A stretch of 64,000 nt of DNA from Sipunculus nudus (lineage: Eukaryota > Annelida > Sipuncula > Golfingiida > Sipunculidae): contig CM049322.1 in assembly GCA_026874595.1 (NCBI GenBank), positions 29,017,340-29,081,339 of the forward strand. Direction: 5' to 3'. Numbering within the stretch: position 1 is the stretch's first letter; each line of letters opens with the position of its first letter. Shown in pieces: positions 1 to 11,700 of this stretch. The position numbers and the translations under genes were made by a program. A model generated the notes under the pieces. It did no database searches, was not told the origin of the DNA, and was given only the letters and a program-made list of their open reading frames with translations.

Positions 1-2240
1 CAACACTTTATCAGAAAAGTTCACTGTCCGCCGGAAATCTAGTTAATATGAAATTTCAAGGGAAATACAAAAAAATTTCAATAAGCCGTTTCCTTCTGCT
101 TCTCGATCCTGTTATTTGTAAAATGACACCCACGCATGCACTTAAATTCAAGCTGAATATGAACATACTATTTATATTTCCCTGTTACAGAAAAAAAAAT
201 CAATAGGTCACCCTCAGCACTAACGTGGGACATTTTAAAGACACTCAGCATCAGTAGCTCCACCTGATCCTGTCAGCCACACATGCAACCTTTTTCTATG
301 GAAAAAAACATCCCGTCCACAACTCGTTAGTTTATGATGACAGCTTAGGTTAAGACGGTCGACGAGCCATGTCACGATCAGCTGATGGGTTGGTTATCAG
401 TTTCATGTCCCCAGCACAATACGACACCTGGTGGTTATACGATTAACTAAGAAACCTTCTTTACGAGTCATCAAATTTTATCGAATGGAAGGTGTTGGTG
501 AAACTGTAACCTGTCCCGGTGAGGGTTTCTCAGTATATGAACATTTGGATGCTAACTTAATCAGAGAGCTGTTCATTAATACCCTCAATTGATGAATTAA
601 TTTTCATTGCTGGGGAATGAAAAAAAAATATATCTAAAAAATGAAAATTAATTACGAATAACTGGGAAAAGAAATGGATAAAATGAGATATTACAGCTCA
701 ACTGGGGGGGGGGGGGTGTCGTGGACGCCCCCTCTGGATCCACCACTGATCAGGTTAGTGCACATGCATCCACCGATAGGTCCCGCATGTGTTTCCCCCC
801 CCCCCCCCCCCCCCCCCCGAGTTCATTGAAGTGAACAGGATTTGGCGGCCCGCCCACTCGGAATCATTAGACATTTTCCATCCTCCTCCCATTCATATGA
901 TCTTGCCTTATATATGAAGCCTTCTTGGGTCCGATGAGACAATTTCGTAAATGGACACATATTTGTAATTTTATTCTGGTTTATTTTAAATGTTAATCTG
1001 TCAAATGAAATTGAAATGGTTATATTATACTGTATCAAAAAATTTGCTTCAGGGCCACATTTAACTAATTTTGGCACTGCCACTCTACACACTGCGTCAT
1101 TTTAAAGAATAAATGACATATTATAAATCATACATGTGTTAACTGCATTGTTTTTACTGCACACGTTTGCGAGTTGATATATATTTGTAGCCTGAGAATG
1201 GGATGTGGCGAGAATTACCAATAAGTAACGATAGTCTACTGGTAACAACTGTCTTGAACGAGACGTTTGACTGTGGTTAGTCACACTTCTGACTGTACTG
1301 ATTAACATATTAATTTATATTCAAGGGGCACATTCCAATATCTACCGTCTATTAACTAAAGATAACCTCTTGAACCATTTTATATAAATTTGCAAGAAAA
1401 TACAGATCCCATCGCACACAGGCTGTTTGTTTTCTTCATATCAACATGTTTAACAAATGGGGCCGGCCAAAATGATCCAAACTTATTCAGCAAGGACGAA
1501 CCAAACCTTTGCAAAGGGCGCTTTTTTAAGTACATACATTATATCTCAGCAAACATGAAATAAACAAATATTAACTAATTCCCTTTTATAACCAGAGCAA
1601 AGAATAGAGACATTCCATACTGATATGAAGGCTTTGAGACTGAGCCCGAGGGCAGGATCACGATCTCACTGACCGATAAAGCTGTATATTGATCCGGGTT
1701 CCTAAATCAGGGCAAGGAAAACACATCAACTAGCTAATAGATCAAGGGAGGACCGACCCAGTTTTGTACAAGGATAGTTTGGGAAGTACTAGTACGGGTA
1801 TGGAGGGTGCTCTCCTCAGCCCAAGAAGCATAACGCCCTAACGCGATGGCCTGTAGCTATATCAACACAAATCTTTCAACTTGAAACTTCCCCAGTCTCA
1901 TCCCACGACCATGACTCGGTGCTGCCATCTTATGGATGTAACTGCTATCTAAAATCGAGACATCCTGGACATAAATACCCCCCCCCCCCCCCGACTCTTG
2001 TAAACTGAGAAAGTGGTAATGAATAGCGGTATTTTATATATCTTTCAGGGCGATGATACTTATTTAACATAAGAACTTGTTTCTGTGATGGCTTGGACTG
2101 CATTTACTCTTATTCACATTAACAATAACGCAGTCTGACATTCAGTAATGTTGTCCATACAATGACTGAAACTGGAGAGCATAGGACCAAATGAAAGAAA
2201 ACTATAAAAAATGCAACAATGTAAATAAAATAAACGTTCA
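1..2240. other. Intergenic region downstream of MTERF4
   Basis: No gene supported. The stretch holds a G run at 704-716, a 24-base C run at 795-818 and a C run at 1978-1992, in otherwise AT-rich sequence. Short open frames here (for example the minus frame at 823-1092) lack splice context and recognisable motifs. Confidence 0.5.
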
Positions 2241-2253
2241 TTTAATATCATAC

Positions 2254-3438
2254 TCAGTCACTGTCTGTGCTGTATTCTAGTTCTTCTTCTAATTCCAAAA
2301 TGGCTTTAAATGCCTCGTATTCACCCAGACTCATGCGAGCCACTTGGACGGCAAAGGCTTGATCTGATGTGGCCAGTATGTCTTTTAATGTTGGATTTTC
2401 AACTGTTGTCACACCGTTCTTGTCAGGTTTCTGAAAGAGACCAGCTCGTTCTAGCAGTTTATGCCGACACGTGATGTGGTCCAGGGAGTACCTAACCACG
2501 TTAGCTTTAACCATCTTCTTCTGAGGGAAGCCCATCACTTCATGAACGTATCTGATCTTTTCCTCCAAACTGTCCGAAGACGTGAAAAACACTTCTGGTC
2601 CATTGCTGATCATTCTATACACTTCGTTATGCGAGAAATACACTTTGAGCTCGTTATACATCTCGGTTATTTTAGATGGTTTAACAGATAACATTTCTGG
2701 GTTGTTGACAATAAAATCCTGCACCCTGCCTTCACGGAAACCAATCTGTCTCAGATTATTAATAATGTCATCTACCATGTTCATATATCTCTCGCTCCAA
2801 ATGTTTCCCTTGGTCCCGAGCAGTGCTGCCACCTGGTTTCCACTGAATCCTACAGAGCGCAGACAGTGTACACAGCCCTCCAGTTCATTCATATTTGCTT
2901 GTTTTATCTCTGGCTTAACGTTGAGTAACACATCCACAGCTGCTGACGTCAGCCCGTTATTTAACAAAGTCATTAATACTTTCTGCTGCTGTACATCTTT
3001 AACATTGTCGTATTGTTCCCTGCTTGTGTTATCCTCACTTGCTGTGGAATGTCTGCAGACCTGTCCAGATCGTCTCGGTGTTGTCAAAGAAACTGACATT
3101 CCACTTCTATCATGGCCATTAGCAGATCTAGCGCGGTACATGCATATCATCCTACGCACTATACTACTCCGACAATGAATACCGTCAGAGAGAATTCTCT
3201 GGTTTATTCTAAAGTTTCCCAGAGAGTTTGCACAAAATCTATTACCAGCATAATGTCTTTTCTCTGAATGAATTAGACAAATACTTTGACAATTAATTTG
3301 ACTGAAAAGCAGCGGAGCTTTTGGCGTTATTGTCCTTCTACAAGTGAACCCAGAGAACAAGCATGCTCCCGACTGTTTCAGCAGCCCATCTGGATGTAAG
3401 CTGAACAAAGTCAGTCTCCCACAAGCCATCTTGCCCAT
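2254..3438 (-). CDS. MTERF4: Transcription termination factor 4, mitochondrial (MTERF4)
   Basis: Known role of the family: MTERF4 binds the rRNA methyltransferase NSUN4 and takes it to the mitochondrial large ribosomal subunit, so it acts in mitoribosome assembly in the matrix. Seen: 394 residues, close to the human length of about 381. The first ~130 residues are basic, Ser-rich and poorly conserved, as expected of a mitochondrial presequence. Helical MTERF repeats follow from about residue 150. The C-terminal ~60 residues carry the MTERF4 signature around PDKNG and NPTLKDIL, then an acidic tail ending STDSD. The chosen start is the first ATG (3436-3438); the frame stays open upstream to a TTG. 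A splice acceptor (TTTTTCAG) ends at 3445 on the minus strand, so a non-coding 5' exon probably lies further right. An ATTAAA at 2241-2246 could be the poly(A) signal. The acidic tail is much shorter than in the human protein. Confidence 0.9.
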   Translation of the reverse strand: MGKMACGRLTLFSLHPDGLLKQSGACLFSGFTCRRTITPKAPLLFSQINCQSICLIHSEKRHYAGNRFCANSLGNFRINQRILSDGIHCRSSIVRRMICMYRARSANGHDRSGMSVSLTTPRRSGQVCRHSTASEDNTSREQYDNVKDVQQQKVLMTLLNNGLTSAAVDVLLNVKPEIKQANMNELEGCVHCLRSVGFSGNQVAALLGTKGNIWSERYMNMVDDIINNLRQIGFREGRVQDFIVNNPEMLSVKPSKITEMYNELKVYFSHNEVYRMISNGPEVFFTSSDSLEEKIRYVHEVMGFPQKKMVKANVVRYSLDHITCRHKLLERAGLFQKPDKNGVTTVENPTLKDILATSDQAFAVQVARMSLGEYEAFKAILELEEELEYSTDSD

Positions 3439-3443
3439 CAAAT

Positions 3444-3447
3444 GCTG
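3444..3447 (-). other. Splice acceptor before the MTERF4 coding exon
   Basis: On the minus strand a T-rich tract runs into CAG at 3447-3445, six bases before the first ATG. This suggests that the whole coding sequence sits in one exon and that the 5' UTR is spliced. The upstream exon was not located. Confidence 0.5.
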
Positions 3448-3816
3448 AAAAATAATACAAAGACAGTACTTGGTGAAATCACTGCAATAATGTAAGAGAC
3501 CCTGTTTTATATATCTGACATTACATAATTACTTTATCTCGTATTTTTTTAAATATCTCAGCAACAAAAGTTTTATAAGCCGAACACTGTACACTGTATA
3601 ACAAGAAAACATGGTTAATCTGTCTAAAGGTTGGACATGCCAGCTCTTACACAACTTTCATTTTCATGCAATACTTACTGAATGCTTTTGCGTAGCAAAT
3701 GTAGGTGAATTTTATTGCCAGCGGATTATCTTGGCTTGCCTAAAACCATCGTTAAAATGTTTCATCTCTCAGAAACAGAGAGAGGGACCTGGTCTAATCT
3801 ATATGGGTTTTCTCAT

Positions 3817-3818
<2 letters not shown>

Positions 3819-3907
<89 letters not shown>
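3819..3907. repeat. (AT)n microsatellite
   Basis: About 44 uninterrupted AT dinucleotides directly abut the left end of the TTAA-flanked MITE. The 'IYIYIY' open frames across it are artefacts of the repeat. Confidence 0.95.
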
Positions 3908-3912
<5 letters not shown>

Positions 3913-3913
<1 letters not shown>

Positions 3914-4412
3914 GGGACATAATCAGGAGCTAAATTATATCTATTCTTTCATACTATCAGTTCAGTTTATATTTATACAAATGTTTCCCAGTAAAACCAT
4001 CCCAGCACTTGGGTCTAATTTCCTTGCATACGGCTTTTTAACACCATATTATGGCTCTGCATGTTGGTAAACACAGTCTGTTTACCATAACAAGGCCGCG
4101 TGACCGAAAGTCCGATTAAGAGGGGCAAAACGCCGTTTTTCAGCCAGCAGAAATAAGTATTACATTTTTTGGGGCCAAGTCAGTCAGGGCATCTCCTGAT
4201 TGACACTTGTTATGGCTCAGAGATGCACTCGGCCCCACGCGCTGTGTTTATGTTTACACCTGTCATCGCGCCCGGTCCACTGTTTTTAACACTCGTTTAC
4301 AGGAGAAAGCAAACGGTTTCAGGGCAATATTTTGGCAGGTACAGATTTAGTTTAAAGGGAAGAAGCTATTTTTCGTGTAAACTCAACATGCTTTATAGGT
4401 GATTGGGCCCCT
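3913..4412. mobile_element. TTAA-flanked MITE, ~500 bp
   Basis: The left end reads AGGGACATAATCA and the reverse complement of the right end reads AGGGGCCCAATCA. Both are immediately flanked by TTAA (3909-3912 and 4413-4416), the target duplication typical of the piggyBac and Kolobok superfamilies. There is no transposase frame, so it is non-autonomous. The 77-codon frame inside (4169-4402) shows no protein motif. Confidence 0.65.
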
Positions 4413-4416
4413 TTAA

Positions 4417-5172
4417 TTTAAAGCAAGGCATTGGTACTGCAAAACTTTATCCGTTGAGGAACTAAATGAAAAGGAATCGTCAGTCATATTTATCTAAAGT
4501 ATGATTTGGTTATAATTTTAAAAGTCTAAACGGCTTAAAACTCAAAACTATGAGCAAATCTGTGCGGCAAAACTTTGTAAAACAGTGTGCAACTTAGAAA
4601 TACTTCAAGAGAAAATATATAAGAATATTGCAGAAATTAATATGAGGATACTTTGGACTAGACCATGGAAATATATGGAAACTTAATAATAAATAAAAAC
4701 TTTTGAAAAATGATAGGCAATTTTGCACAAATCTGTGGAAAATATTCAAACTTCAGAAAAATTCCATGGAAAAGGTAAACACTTTGTAAAAAATCAATGA
4801 AATGCAGTAGATATGGAATTTAATAGTATTTTAGAACTTCATAAATCTTCAACGAAAGTCCACACTCCCAAGACTTCAATACTCCTGTTTTTTTTCTGTG
4901 GAATAAATGCAAGAAATATTGCTAATTCCACGGATAATTTACAGTCCTGGATATAATGTGAATATAATGTTGAAAACTTGTTGCAATTGACTTCTAAATC
5001 AAGTTTACCCAGCCGTTTGGATCAACATTACCCTTCAACTTTGTAAAAAAAATGTTGGGAAATTTGCTGATTGTGAGTGCCCAAGCGCGAGGTTTTTGTG
5101 TTTTTTGATGTAGTCAAGAGGAGGGCCTAACTTCTTGAAAAAAAAAACACTTTCACGAAATTTATGCTCAGA
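4417..5172. other. AT-rich intergenic DNA, nothing recognised
   Basis: The stretch contains many near-repeats of short A/T words but no clear termini, open frame or RNA gene. Confidence 0.4.
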
Positions 5173-5440
5173 TCATTTTTGTCCCCCTTCCACGGAACGG
5201 GGTACATTGATTTGGGTTTATCTGTCTGTCCCTCTGTCTGTCACTCTATCTCTCTGTATGTCTGTCAGGTTCGTTTCCATGTGGCAACTTTCCTAAATAT
5301 TATCCGATTTCATTCAAATTTGGGTCAGTGATTGTTCTCATGGATTCCTTGGTTGGGATTGGTTTGGAGTGTCTAACTGAAATATAATTCTCTCCAGCTC
5401 AAAAACAGAATAATCATATTTTGGTCCAATTTCTCAATAT
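5173..5440 (+). repeat. Hairpin-headed repeat fragment with CTGT microsatellite
   Basis: A short hairpin (CCCC/GGGG arms around 5182-5201) is followed by a CTGTCTGTC-rich tract and then AT-rich sequence. The same layout (hairpin, then tetranucleotide repeat) occurs in the larger repeat family inside RBBP5 intron 6. No far terminus was found, so this is probably a truncated copy. Confidence 0.4.
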
Positions 5441-6059
5441 GTTTTAATTTTTATGTTCGCCTGCAGATGTCTCCACATGTCATAGTGGATCTGTTTAAGT
5501 TTTAATGTCATAATTTTGGTTGCTTATTAAGCATGAAAGACAACGAAAGCTCAAAGCGGAGGACATTTATTCCATGAACTTGCTTCTTAGAGGTAGGTTT
5601 AGAACGCAGATGGGATCAACACAGGCACAACGTGACATCAGAGTTCTTGTTACACCACTACAAGGTCGCCTTGTGTGCTGTCATACCGCTAGTCCCTACA
5701 AGCACCATCGTGTTTTGGTCCGAGAATATATTAAGCCACCACCCAGAAGTTAGACTGGTACAACACCCAACTGTGCAAGGAATACTATCGTCTGTCCAGA
5801 GGTGTGTCATTTTGGATCTGACACAGTGTGGTTCAAAGCAGTTTGAAAAATGAAAGTCTATTCAACATTGACAGACATCAGCATTTATACAACACTGAAA
5901 ACTAGTTGTATTTGGAAGTAAAAGTTTAATCAACATAAGACTAGTTCTTCAATGCTGCTTCAATATTTCTGTGCCCATTGGGCTATTTCAAAATTACTGC
6001 ATGTTTCTTCATTAAATAGGTATAGGTGCATTATACGGGGTTGAACTTCAGGAGATAAA

Positions 6060-7303
6060 CTAGATGTGTCGGAACGACACGAATGCCTCCGCCTTGGACA
6101 TTAGAAAAATTTGTTAAATTTTGTAAAATTTTTAAGTTCAGGAGGTAACGTATGGTCAAAAGTAGGTCAACAAGGGCAAAATACAAACTCGATCTGTAAC
6201 GGGTCATTTTCAAGCAACACCCCAAAAATCAGGCCAGTATTTGCAGGCATTGTGAAAAAAAGTCCATACATGTGCAAAAATTAGGCCAGTATCTGTAAGC
6301 ATAGCATTGCAAGACTAGAATATTAGCAAAAGCTGATAATCAGTTATAAATTTAAATTGGAGAGGTATGTATTTTTCTATGTTCAGGAGCCGTAAAACAA
6401 TCAAAAGTAGGTCAACCGTGACGAAACGCGAACTCGATCTGTAACTTGTTATTATCTGACAACACACCAAAAATCAGGCCAATATCTGCAGGCATTGCGA
6501 AAAAAAGTCTGTACATGTGTATTTGTCATGAAAATTTCTATTTTTCATGAAATTTTCCAAGTTTAGGAGCCGTAAAACGGTCAAAAGTAGGTCAACTGGG
6601 ACAAAACAAGAACTTGATCTGTAACTGGTCATTATCTGCCTACACAACAAAAGTCAGGCCCGTATCTGCAGGCATTGTGAAAAAAGTCCGTACATGTGCA
6701 CTTTTTTATGAAATTTTCTATTTTAGAGCACCGTCAAACGGTCAAAAGTAGGTCACCTGGGACAAAACGCGAACTCGAACTGTAACTGGTCATTATCTGC
6801 CCACACACCAAAAATCAGGCCAAAATCTGCAGGCATTGCGAAAAAACGTCTGTACATGTGTATTTGTCATGAAAATGTCTATTTTTCATGAAATTTTTTA
6901 AGTTAAGGAGCCGTAAAATGGTCAAAAGTAGGTCAACTGGGATGAAACGTGAACTCAATCTGTAACTGGTCATTATCTGCCCACACACCAAAAACTAGGC
7001 CAAAATCTGCAGGGATTGCGAAAAAAAGTCCGTACATGTGTATTTGTCATGAAAATTTCTATTTTTCATGAAATTTTGTAAGTTTAGGAGCCGTAAAACG
7101 GTCAAAAGTAGGTCAATCAGGACGAAACGCGAACTCGATCTGTAACTGGTCATTATCTGCTCACACATTAAAAATCAGGCCAATATCTGCAGGCATTGCA
7201 AAAAAAAGTCCGTACAACTGTTTGATTTCGGAATGAATGAAGGAGGGAATGACGGACATTGGTAAAACTATATGCCCCGGCCACTTTGTGGCGGGGGCAT
7301 AAA
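6060..7303 (-). mobile_element. Helitron-like non-autonomous element with internal array
   Basis: Read on the minus strand, the element begins near 7303 with a strong hairpin (TATGCCCC and GGGGCATA arms). It ends near 6060 with a hairpin (GTGTCG/CGACAC) followed closely by CTAG and then a T. A 3' hairpin plus CTRR inserted before T is the Helitron signature. The centre is a tandem array of about 180-bp units, as in the minisatellite-bearing Helitron-like elements of molluscs. The 5' TC is not clear, so the class is inferred from the 3' end. Confidence 0.5.
6180..7200. repeat. ~180-bp tandem array, about six units
   Basis: Units share the words CTCGATCTGTAACTGGTCAT and GGTCAAAAGTAGGTCAA. Spacings between equivalent points are about 244, 179, 160, 181 and 180 bp. 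Units differ by scattered substitutions, and one pair is shortened by about 20 bp. The array is internal to the Helitron-like element. Confidence 0.8.
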
Positions 7304-7369
7304 AAACAAGTGGACCCATATTTTCCTGCATAAAAATGCTAAACAGACACTCAACTAGTGAACCCACAT

Positions 7370-7860
7370 TTTTATTTTTAATTAATCCTACATATCTCCC
7401 TGTGAGGCCTCATTTATTTTGTGCAATGTGAACCCACTTTAGCAGTTTTGGTGTTTTTGTCAATGCATCATGTAAAACATAAAAATTAGTCAAAGAAGTG
7501 ATGCTTATTTTTTAATGCATATTTCTAAATTATAAAATACTATTATATATTACTTATATTAGTATATAGTAGAAGCCTATTAGGCGTTGAACCCACATTT
7601 TCAAAAAAAGAAAATGTGGGTTCACTTCATATTTTAGCTGATCTTGTATGTTTATGGTGAACCCACATAAGTTGTTTTTATCAATGACGTCGCTTACACA
7701 ATTCACTTTAAAAAAAATAAGTCAAGAAATGATGCTTATTTTCCCTATATACAACCTTTACAAATGATAAGATATTGATATATTTTTTATACTTGGGTAT
7801 AGCAGAAGCCTATTAGGCATTAAACCCACATTTTTTAAAATGAAAATGTGGGTTCAGTTA
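7370..7860. repeat. Direct repeat pair, each ending in a palindrome
   Basis: Two related ~140-bp blocks (about 7485-7625 and 7720-7858) both carry GATGCTTATTTT, then AGAAGCCTATTAGGC, and finish in a hairpin. The first hairpin has 14-bp perfect arms at 7589-7602 and 7610-7623. The second has 12-bp arms at 7823-7834 and 7843-7854. Extra copies of the arm word AACCCACA occur at 7313, 7365 and 7430. Probably a decayed palindromic mobile element. Confidence 0.65.
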
Positions 7861-7879
7861 CTAACTTACTGTATTATGC

Positions 7880-8145
7880 CCCCCTTAGGTTCAGCCCCAT
7901 ATAATGCCACCAAGTGCTACCTAGCGTACCGAGCGCTACCGAGCGCTACCGAGCGCTACCGAGCGTTAGAGCTGGGTAGGAATTTTAACCGAGCGCTACC
8001 CTGCTCTGACAATTGCCAGTGTTCTTACATAGGGAGTGCTCAGGACTTTTTACCGAACGCTACCATCTCGCACTTGACAACTAGTTTTCAACCATATTCA
8101 GCATAAAACATCATATTCAATTATTTGGAATAAAGCATGTTTCTT
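7880..8145 (+). repeat. Dispersed repeat with GAGCGCTACC motifs (plus copy)
   Basis: Contains tandem GAGCGCTACC words, then GACTTTTTACCGAACGCTACC-like sequence and an AATATGATG-type end. An inverted relative lies at 11430-11700. Neither copy encodes a convincing protein. Confidence 0.6.
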
Positions 8146-8261
8146 AGTTAGTCCAACAAACTAATTATTTAACAATGTCCATAACCTGGATGAGGTGGGA
8201 AGATTTCGCACCTTACTGAGTAACAACTTTTGCATAAATTTCTTTAAAGGACAGTTATATA

Positions 8262-8270
<9 letters not shown>

Positions 8271-8353
<83 letters not shown>

Positions 8354-8662
8354 TATATAAAGATAGCGAGAGAGAGCAAGAGAGAGCGAGTGAAAGAGAC
8401 AGAGAAAAGAAGTGAGAAGATTGTTACGAGGTGCCAGTGAAGCTTGCTTTGCTAGGGAAGTGGTTGAAAAACCTATACTATATAATATTTGTGAGAGAGA
8501 AAGAGATAGAGGGAGAGAAAGAGAAAGAGAGAGAGAGAAAAAGAGAGAGATAAAGAAAGGGAGAGAGAATGAAAGAGAGAAAGAAAGAGAGACAGTGAGA
8601 GAGATTGAAAGAGAGAGAGAAAGAAAGAGAGAAAGGGAGAAAGGGGAACTGGAATAAGAGGG

Positions 8663-8698
<36 letters not shown>

Positions 8699-8802
8699 TC
8701 AATGTTTATAATATTTTTAAGTGGGTATGTTATATTATAAAAATTAATACATGATTTACTGCTTGGTATATAAATTACAAACATAATATTTTATACAGCA
8801 TG

Positions 8803-8873
<71 letters not shown>
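8271..8873. repeat. Compound microsatellite cluster (CT, AT, GA, AT)
   Basis: In order: (CT)n at about 8269-8311, (AT)n at 8313-8360, imperfect GA-rich tracts at 8365-8405 and 8491-8650, (AT)n at 8664-8697 and (AT)n at 8808-8873. The purine-rich 8491-8650 block is a strand-asymmetric tract. All open frames here are low complexity. Confidence 0.9.
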
Positions 8874-8878
<5 letters not shown>

Positions 8879-9114
8879 TGCTTCGTGCGACGGGGGTCTG
8901 ACTTCCGGTGTAACATAAAAATGCAACCTCCGGGCGGAAACCCACTGCATGCCAATATTTCCCGCGAGAATATCGTGTTAACACGGTCCATAAAATTAGT
9001 CATCAGTTAATATCTTTGCTCAATCATTAGTTATAATATTGACATTATTAATGTCTTGTTACATTGATATTTGTGTGAATAAATTTGTTGAAACATTTTT
9101 TCATTTTGTTCTTA

Positions 9115-9517
9115 AGCTGTGTTTCCATGTAGGCCTATCTGCAAAAAAACGTATCCGCAAAAGACGTACGTACGTTCTATTGTGCGCAGTCCGCAAAAAC
9201 TGTTTCCATAAGTACGTACGTTTTTCTTGCGGATACCCTTTCACATGCCTCTTTTGAAACTGCAAGGACAACAGGCAGGAAGAAGGTCAATATGTCTCAG
9301 CACACCTGGCGCCAGGGCACTGTTGGGAAATGTAGCCATTTTCGCCATCCACAAAACGGATGAATTGCTCACTGATCCGTTTCGATGCTTCCGTTTTTGC
9401 GGGTACGTTTGCGGAGCACGTTAAAACGTACATATGGAAACAGTTCATCTTAAAAAGAGGGATCCGAGTTTTTGCCTACGAGACGTACGAGATTTACGGA
9501 TGAATGGAAACACAGCT
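9115..9517. mobile_element. Harbinger-like MITE, ~400 bp, TTA duplication
   Basis: The terminal inverted repeat is AGCTGTGTTTCCAT on both sides. It is flanked by TTA at 9112-9114 and 9518-9520, which fits the three-base TWA target duplication of the PIF/Harbinger superfamily. Interior words such as ACGTACGTACG recur in both orientations, so the ends are partly self-complementary. There is no transposase. Confidence 0.65.
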
Positions 9518-9520
9518 TTA

Positions 9521-11337
9521 TTCTGTTATCTTGTCATAATAGATGATGTATGTGTAAGATGTGCATATTTTGTGTCCTTGCTATCAATGTATGTGCTGAC
9601 CAGATGAACAATAAGTGTGTGTGTGTTCCTTTAAGAGAACTCAGATAAAATTCTCCATTGTTCATACTTGATATACCATATCAGAGTATGCGAAATCCGT
9701 CGGTCCTGCGGACCTGACCGGCTGAAAACGGGTGGGTCCGATAAAATCTGTAATCCAGCCGGACCTGGTGTCCGTCTGTTTCCCAGCATTACATATTATT
9801 CGAATTGGAGAGCAACTTTCCTTAATTTGCTTGACTGTCACTGCGTAAACTGCTCCCTGTGCAGAATACTGATGGCCGTGATTCGCCTGTGCATTTAATT
9901 TCTTTAAAAAGATAAAATCGCAGCCAATCAAAATTGCCATAAGAGTTACTTATGAGCCATTCAGTCCGTCAGTCTAAACAACAGACGCTATTATTGGATA
10001 ATTTGGTTCTCAGACATTTCGCAAGATGCCAATTCGCAGCGTCGTGCCGTTTCGCCCCAGACGTTTTCGCGACTTCTTGTCAACGGGGCCAGGAGCCTAA
10101 ATTATTTTCAAGTTGAAATGAGATAATCAACCATAACTCGCCAGTTTTGTATACTTGTGTGTCAAAAAATTTATGAACGGACCCTCAGTTGGGAACTATC
10201 TGCATGAGAAATTTCACACGACGTGCGCGGTGTCTTAGAATATAGTGCCCCACTGTCCCGCCAGAGGTCGTTCCTAAATCAACATGTGTGCTGCGTGCGT
10301 TGGGATGAGGACATCAGGGGGCGAATTTGATTGTACAAAACGTCATGGTTACAAAACAACATTTTAAGTTTAAACCGATCGGAAATGCAATAAAAGATTT
10401 AACTGATACAAGCCTTATTTTTTGTATTGACACTCACTGACTAGCCATTATAAATTAAATACCCAGGCATTTTCACCATGTACCCATAGATCCTCTGATC
10501 AAATGAAATTTCATTTTTTTTTTAAAATTTCCATACAACATTTCCCCTTTGAATGTATTAGAGATGTTAATTTGTATTTATACTTCTCAGTTTTATATGA
10601 ATAATTCTCTTGACACAAGTTATTAATGATAATTTTTAATCATAGAAAAATATAATTGGGCATTAAAATATCGAATAAATATACTTCGTGGCAGGTCCTG
10701 CAGAAATCTGGCAGGACCGGCTACAAGCCCTCTGCAGCAGGACCTACTGTCCTGCAGCCAACTGCAAGTTTTTGCAAACTCTGCCATATCCTAAAACTGG
10801 CAAAAAAATCCAATGCTAAAAGTTGAAAATGAACACTAAAAATGAAGCCATTTTTCCTCCCTCCATGGACGTTATTATGAATTAAAGAGTTTATTTTCAT
10901 GATGATCAAATATGCGCAACTGATCCTTGAACAAAATCATCCCCATCAAGTTAAAAAATGAATTGTCAAAATTAGGTCATCGCCTACATGCTATGAGGAG
11001 CTATAAAGCATTTTCTGGTGATTATATATGCACAATTAATACCAGAAATAAATAATCCCGATCACTATCTTATCACTTTGATTTCATTAATAACAGTCTC
11101 TGCAAGGCTTTAAACGTTAATCTTATTAATGACCCCCGTAAGGTTAATCCCTCTGTCCAATTAACCGGGCATAATCAGCCACGATCCTAGACCCCCGTCG
11201 CACGAAGCAAGTCCACTGGTGCGACCGGGTATCGTGGTTGCACTAGTCCACTGAAGCGTAACTGGTCACGTGGGGGGGGGGGGGGGTTGCAGGAAGAGGC
11301 CTTCTTCCTGCGACCCCCACGTCGTAGGAAGGACGGC

Positions 11338-11378
<41 letters not shown>

Positions 11379-11429
11379 TGGAAAGAGTGGGAAAGATAAC
11401 ATATGCCTATACTTATTCATGGTCAATAA
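9521..11429. other. Intergenic DNA with unclassified repeat fragments
   Basis: No gene supported. Around 8882-8900 and 11187-11206 the word CTTCGTGCGACGGGGGTCT occurs in opposite orientations, a sign of dispersed repeat ends. A G run lies at 11273-11286 within a short palindromic patch (TTGCAGGAAGAGG / CCTTCTTCCTGCGA). TATA and GATA repeats follow at 11340-11380. Confidence 0.4.
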
Positions 11430-11700
11430 ACAAATACAATATAATTAATTGAATATGATGTTTCGTGTTGAATGCGGTTAAAATTACATTTGTCATTGAC
11501 GCGATGGTAGCGCTCGGTAAAAAGTCCCTAGCACTCAGTAGTCCCAAGACGTTTGAAGTATGTAAGAACACTACCCGTTGAAAGAGCAGGGTAGCGCTTG
11601 GTAAAAAGTCCCGAACGCTCGGTAGCCCCACGCAGGTCAGAGCAACGCCTGGTGTGAATCTATAGCCCAAGTATTGGGTAGCGTTCACTAAAAAGTCCTA
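11430..11700 (-). repeat. Dispersed repeat with GAGCGCTACC motifs (inverted copy)
   Basis: This is the reverse-orientation relative of 7880-8145. Shared features are GGTAGCGCTCGGTAAAAAGT, a TGTAAGAACACT core and the CATATTCAA-type end. The pair brackets about 3.3 kb. Confidence 0.6.

Noticed and set aside
485-592. Short plus-strand frame beginning MEGVGETVTCPGEG
   Set aside because: Only 35 codons, with no splice sites or family match.
823-1092. Minus-strand frame of 89 codons
   Set aside because: No motif, signal peptide or splice context, and it runs close to a poly-C tract.
2461-3178. Plus-strand open frames of 76 and 198 codons
   Set aside because: They are antisense shadows of the MTERF4 coding exon and have no homology or splice context of their own.
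8412-8784. Arg/Glu-rich and Ser/Leu-rich frames on both strands
   Set aside because: Pure GA/CT microsatellite translation.
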